In this document: one piece after another, positions 60,552 through 64,000 of the stretch
Numbering within the stretch: the stretch's first letter is position 1
Layout of the letters: every line of letters starts with the position of its first letter
Origin: Planctomycetaceae bacterium
GTDB lineage: Bacteria; Planctomycetota; UBA1135; GCA-002686595
DNA length: 64,000 nucleotides
Direction of reading: 5' to 3'
Assembly (NCBI GenBank): GCA_011525785.1
Contig: WYBT01000024.1
Span: 62,001 to 126,000, forward strand
Program-made: the position numbers and the translations under genes
Notes under the pieces: model-generated
Seen by the model: the letters and a program-made list of their open reading frames with translations, nothing else
Databases searched by the model: none
What the model was told of the DNA's origin: nothing

Positions 60552-63500
60552 TCAGCGCGTCGCCAGCAGGAACGCGAGGAGATCGCCAGCCCGCTGCGGC
60601 GCGAGAGACTCGAGCAGGCCCTCGGGCATGAGCGAGAGCTTCGACCAGCGCAGGCGCTCGACTTCCGACCGGCGCAGCACGCGCGCGTCGCCGCCGCCGG
60701 TGCTGCTCGTCGGGCGCACCGTGAGCGTCGTGTCGTCCGACTTCACCAAGAGGCCGATCAAGCTCGTTCCGTCGAGCAGATCGACGCGCAGCTCGCGATA
60801 GCCCGACTCGACCGCGCGGCTGGGTTCGAGCACGGCGGCGAGGACTCCGTCGAGGCCGCGCGCGCCGACGCCGTCGAGCGGCGGGCCGATGCTCTCCCCC
60901 ACTCCGCCCACTGCGTGGCACACCTGGCAGCTCGTCTTGAACACCTCGCGGCCGCGCGCGGCGTCGCCACGGCCTGCGAGCGACGCAAAGCGCTCGAACT
61001 TCTCGCTGCGTGCGCGCTGGGCGCCCTCGTCGAGCAGCTCGGGCGCGTCGCGGCGCAATTCGGTGCGCGCGGCGCCGTGCAGCCGGACCTCATCGCCCGG
61101 AACTCGCAGCCGCAGGCCGGCGGGCCGCTCGCCGTCGAAGGCGCGGCGCGAGTCGAGCGCGATGTCGCGAGAACTGCGCTCGAGCGACCACAAGCGCAGC
61201 TCGGCGATCTCGAGCGCTGCGCCGCCGGGCGTCGTGCGGCCGATGTCGAGGCCTTCCACGGGCGCGAGCGACTCGACGCGCGCTTCGACGTCGAGCTCGC
61301 CGTCGAGGTGCAGGCGCAGCACTCCGTCAGCCGACGCGCTCAGCGCGACGTGCGTCCAGCGAGCGGGCTCGATGCGCTTGCGCGCGATGAGCACGTCGCC
61401 GCGCCCTGGGCCCAGCCACAGCCGCGGTCGCGCGTCGGCGAAGTTGAAGTCCCAGCGCCCTGGGTGCGCGAGGAGCCCGTCGCGGTTGTCGACTCCCGCC
61501 TCGCACCGCACCCACGCCTCGAGCGTGAACGGCGGCGCGAGCTCGAGGTCGGTGTCGAGGTAGTCGTCCGCTCCGCCCGCGAGCACGATCACGGGTGCGC
61601 CAGCGCCGCGCAGCTTCGCGATGAACGCGTCGAGCGTCGAGTGTTGCTCGCCCAGCGTGGCGCGCAGCGACTCGAACACGCGCTCGTCGAAGAGCGCCGG
61701 GTCGACGTCGCCGCGATCCGCCGCCGCGAGCACCGCGACGGCGCCGTGCGTCGACGCGCTCAGCCGCTGCAACGCGCTCCTCGCCAGCATCGGCGGCGCC
61801 GCGCCGATGCGCTCGAGAGCACTCGCGACCGCTTCGGGCCGCGGTGAGGAGCACAACGCGAGCAGTGCTTCGCTCGCCAGCTCGTCGCCGGGCAACGACT
61901 GATCGAACAGCGCGGAGCACAGCGCGTCCGAGGCAGAATTGAGCGTCACCAACGCGCGCAGCGCATCGCGCCGCAGCGTCAGCGGGTGCTCATCCGACGC
62001 TGCGATCGCATCGAGCAGGTAGGCGAGCTCCTCCAGGCGCAATCGCGCGGCCGCACGCACGACCAGCGGCGGATCGTCGAGAGCCGACACGACGTCGACG
62101 AGCTCGGCGCGGAACTCACCGTCGAGTTCAACTGCAGGCGCCGCGAGGAACGCGTCGAGCAGCGCCCGCGCGCGCTCATCGTCGAGCAACTGCACCGCGA
62201 GGAACTCGGCCACCGCCGGCTCGCCCGCGTGACGCGCGATCAGCGCAAGCTCTTCGGGATGCGCGACGCGACCGCCGCGGCGGAGCACCTGCGCCACCGC
62301 CGCCGCACCGCGGGCGTCTCCGAGCACCAGTCCAGCGAGCGCGCGCGCTTCGGGCTCGCTGTGGGCCGGCGATATCCGAGCCCCGTCATGCGAGGTGTCG
62401 CCTGCACGCTCGTCGCCGCTCGCTGCGCCCCCGCTTTGCTCGCCGCGGGCACCGTTCCCACTACTGTCGGCGCGGCTGCGAACGCCGCCGCGTTGACTCG
62501 CAACGCCAGCGTGCTCAGCGGCCGGGGCGCTCACCTCAGCAGCGTCACTGTCGCTAGCGTCGTTCGTGCCACCGTCGCGATCATCGCCACTCTCGCCGCC
62601 GCCGCTGTTGGCGCTGTCGCGGTCTTTGGCGTCCGCGGCGCCCTTGGCGCGCGCCGAGTTGCCGGACGACTCGCCGCGCTCGGTGTGCCCGTCGAGCGCC
62701 TCGCCTGACGCCTGCGTCGACTGCGCACCGCTCGCGAGCCACTTCGCGAGCGCCTCACGGCGCGCTTCGAGCCCGATGCGTCGCCACATGCGTTCGCGCA
62801 TCGCCGCGAGCGAGGCTCCGCGCAGCGCACGCGCTCGATCTTGCTCGCAAATCACGACTTCGCGCTCGTCGGGCGCCGGTGTGCCGCGCAGGAGCAGCTC
62901 GACGACGCGTTCATCGTCCCCCTCGAGCGCAGCGATCGCGCGCAACGCTTCGCAGCGCACTTCGAGGTCGACATCGCGCAGCGGATCGGGAGCTAGTGCG
63001 CTCCAGTCCGCGAGCTTGGCCCCGCTCGTCGCGAACCCGCGCACGGCCGCCTGCCGCAGCGCCGCGTCCGGATCGCGCAGCAACGCGCTCGCGAGTTCCG
63101 CATCGAGGCTGCGCAGACCTTCGAGGCTCCACAGCGCGAGTGCGCGTGCTCCGACGGACTTCGAAGCATCGAGTGCGAGCTGCTTCAGCGTCGGAACAAC
63201 GTCGACCAGCTTGCGATCGACGATCTGTCGCCAGCAGGCGCGTTGCACGAACATGCGCGGCGACTCGAGGCCGGCGAGGAGCTCTGGCGCGCCGAACTTC
63301 GTCACGTCCGGCGGCTCGAAGCGCGGCGCGTCGCTCGCGCGAATCCGCCACACGCGCGTGCGCTCGCGGTCGCGGTCGGGATGCGTGCGCGGGACCTCGT
63401 TGTGCGAGATGATCGGGTTGTACCAGTCGACGACGTACAGGCTGTCGTCGGGCCCGAAGTGGATCGCGACAGGCCGAAAGCGCGCGTCAGTGCTCGAGAG

Positions 63501-64000
63501 CAGCTCGGGCAGCATCTCGAAGCGCGCATCGAGACCAGAGCCGACGCGGCGCACGCTCTGCACCTTGCGCTCGATCGGATTGGCGACGAAGACCGCGCCC
63601 TCGAACGGCGCCGGCAGCACGCCCGCGCTCGTCGTGAGCGCCAGTCCCGACAAGCCTGTGCCGCCGAAGCGCAGCTCGCTCGCCGTCGGCTGCAGCGGCG
63701 CGTACGGCCGCAGTCGATCCTGTCCGATGCCCGGATAGCTCGCGCCGAACACGAACGGGATCACGCCGAAGCCCATGTCGTTGGCTTCTTGGATGAGGAA
63801 CTCGCCGCGCGCGTCGAACACGAGGCCCCAGATGTTGTTGAGGCCGACGCCGAGCACTTCGAAGTGCTCGCCATCGAGCGTGAAGCGCGCGAGCTTGCAG
63901 TAGTCGAAGCGCGTGGTGCGCCCGCTGCGGTCGACGACGTTCGAATGGTTGAACGCGCCCTGCGCCATGTAGACCCAGCCGTCCGGCGCGCGCAGGAAGC
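60552..64000 (-). CDS. PVC-type heme-binding membrane-bound dehydrogenase, N-terminus beyond the window
   Basis: The frame is open from the right edge to TGA 60552, about 1149 codons. The N-terminal part is a beta-propeller dehydrogenase (FLRAPDGWVYMAQGAFNHS, DRSGRTTRFDYCKL, VWRI) with a HEAT-like helical middle (VRGFATSGAKLADW, LRALVTLNSASDALC), then a Ser/Gly/Asp-rich low-complexity stretch (about 62350-62740), a LamG-like domain (PFTLEAWVRCEAGVDNRDG), and a C-terminal cytochrome c with heme motif CQVCH (VFKTSCQVCHAVGGVGESIGPPLDG). Such proteins of planctomycetes are thought to be periplasmic sugar or alcohol dehydrogenases. The 3' end is duplicated at 56460-56743. Confidence 0.9.
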   Translation of the reverse strand, partial: FLRAPDGWVYMAQGAFNHSNVVDRSGRTTRFDYCKLARFTLDGEHFEVLGVGLNNIWGLVFDARGEFLIQEANDMGFGVIPFVFGASYPGIGQDRLRPYAPLQPTASELRFGGTGLSGLALTTSAGVLPAPFEGAVFVANPIERKVQSVRRVGSGLDARFEMLPELLSSTDARFRPVAIHFGPDDSLYVVDWYNPIISHNEVPRTHPDRDRERTRVWRIRASDAPRFEPPDVTKFGAPELLAGLESPRMFVQRACWRQIVDRKLVDVVPTLKQLALDASKSVGARALALWSLEGLRSLDAELASALLRDPDAALRQAAVRGFATSGAKLADWSALAPDPLRDVDLEVRCEALRAIAALEGDDERVVELLLRGTPAPDEREVVICEQDRARALRGASLAAMRERMWRRIGLEARREALAKWLASGAQSTQASGEALDGHTERGESSGNSARAKGAADAKDRDSANSGGGESGDDRDGGTNDASDSDAAEVSAPAAEHAGVASQRGGVRSRADSSGNGARGEQSGGAASGDERAGDTSHDGARISPAHSEPEARALAGLVLGDARGAAAVAQVLRRGGRVAHPEELALIARHAGEPAVAEFLAVQLLDDERARALLDAFLAAPAVELDGEFRAELVDVVSALDDPPLVVRAAARLRLEELAYLLDAIAASDEHPLTLRRDALRALVTLNSASDALCSALFDQSLPGDELASEALLALCSSPRPEAVASALERIGAAPPMLARSALQRLSASTHGAVAVLAAADRGDVDPALFDERVFESLRATLGEQHSTLDAFIAKLRGAGAPVIVLAGGADDYLDTDLELAPPFTLEAWVRCEAGVDNRDGLLAHPGRWDFNFADARPRLWLGPGRGDVLIARKRIEPARWTHVALSASADGVLRLHLDGELDVEARVESLAPVEGLDIGRTTPGGAALEIAELRLWSLERSSRDIALDSRRAFDGERPAGLRLRVPGDEVRLHGAARTELRRDAPELLDEGAQRARSEKFERFASLAGRGDAARGREVFKTSCQVCHAVGGVGESIGPPLDGVGARGLDGVLAAVLEPSRAVESGYRELRVDLLDGTSLIGLLVKSDDTTLTVRPTSSTGGGDARVLRRSEVERLRWSKLSLMPEGLLESLAPQRAGDLLAFLLATR

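Noticed and set aside
1..64000. CRISPR array
   Set aside because: No regularly spaced identical short repeats with unique spacers; the repeated DNA seen is coding repeats, direct duplications or short inverted repeats.

Overview
The window is GC-rich, densely coding DNA that looks like chromosome of a planctomycete (phylum Planctomycetota). The signs are secreted or lipid-anchored proteins built from FG-GAP repeats, beta-helices, beta-propellers and c-type cytochrome motifs; a large heme-binding membrane-bound dehydrogenase; an ECF sigma factor with an RskA-type anti-sigma factor; and a Cys-rich C-terminal module that recurs on unrelated exported proteins. I recall that module from planctomycete genomes, but I have not searched for it. 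No rRNA, tRNA, CRISPR array or complete insertion sequence was seen.

Layout. 1-4080: the N-terminal 1360 codons of a giant FG-GAP protein, minus strand, cut by the left edge. 4206-4893: a nucleotidyltransferase/HEPN pair whose HEPN gene has an in-frame amber codon. 4903-14761: housekeeping and secreted enzymes (phosphopentomutase, Tat-exported epimerase-like protein, esterase plus sulfatase-TPR lipoprotein operon, 3-methyladenine glycosylase, metalloprotease lipoprotein, SPFH/Arc pair). 14915-35812: mainly exported proteins, four of which end in the same roughly 140-residue Cys-rich module, plus cytochrome-like proteins, gamma-glutamyltransferase, a glycosidase-like lipoprotein and a CocE-type hydrolase. 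35979-37375: anti-sigma and ECF sigma factor.

37737-40475 is an accessory patch of small genes and broken ones (GIY-YIG, 2H phosphoesterase, DMP19, DUF4143 remnant). 40822-42033 is an ArsR/SRPBCC/DoxX-like operon with a good operator candidate. 42084-51132 holds a very large carboxypeptidase-regulatory-domain protein, a diverged sigma-like protein with a partner gene, and a 14-repeat exported protein. 51509-56100 is a second accessory patch centred on AAA/DUF4143 ATPases: one intact gene on the minus strand lies between two near-identical fragments of another ATPase. 56460-60025 is a three-gene polysaccharide operon (glycosyltransferase, UDP-GlcNAc 2-epimerase, alpha-barrel protein) preceded by a decayed duplicate of the 3' end of the next gene. 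60552-64000 is that gene, a PVC-type heme-binding dehydrogenase cut by the right edge.

The strongest candidates for something undescribed are the shared C-terminal module, the long inverted repeat forming identical leaders for two divergent genes (10704-10810), the paired Shine-Dalgarno-containing hairpins before the DUF4143 ATPase, and the diverged sigma-like gene pair.
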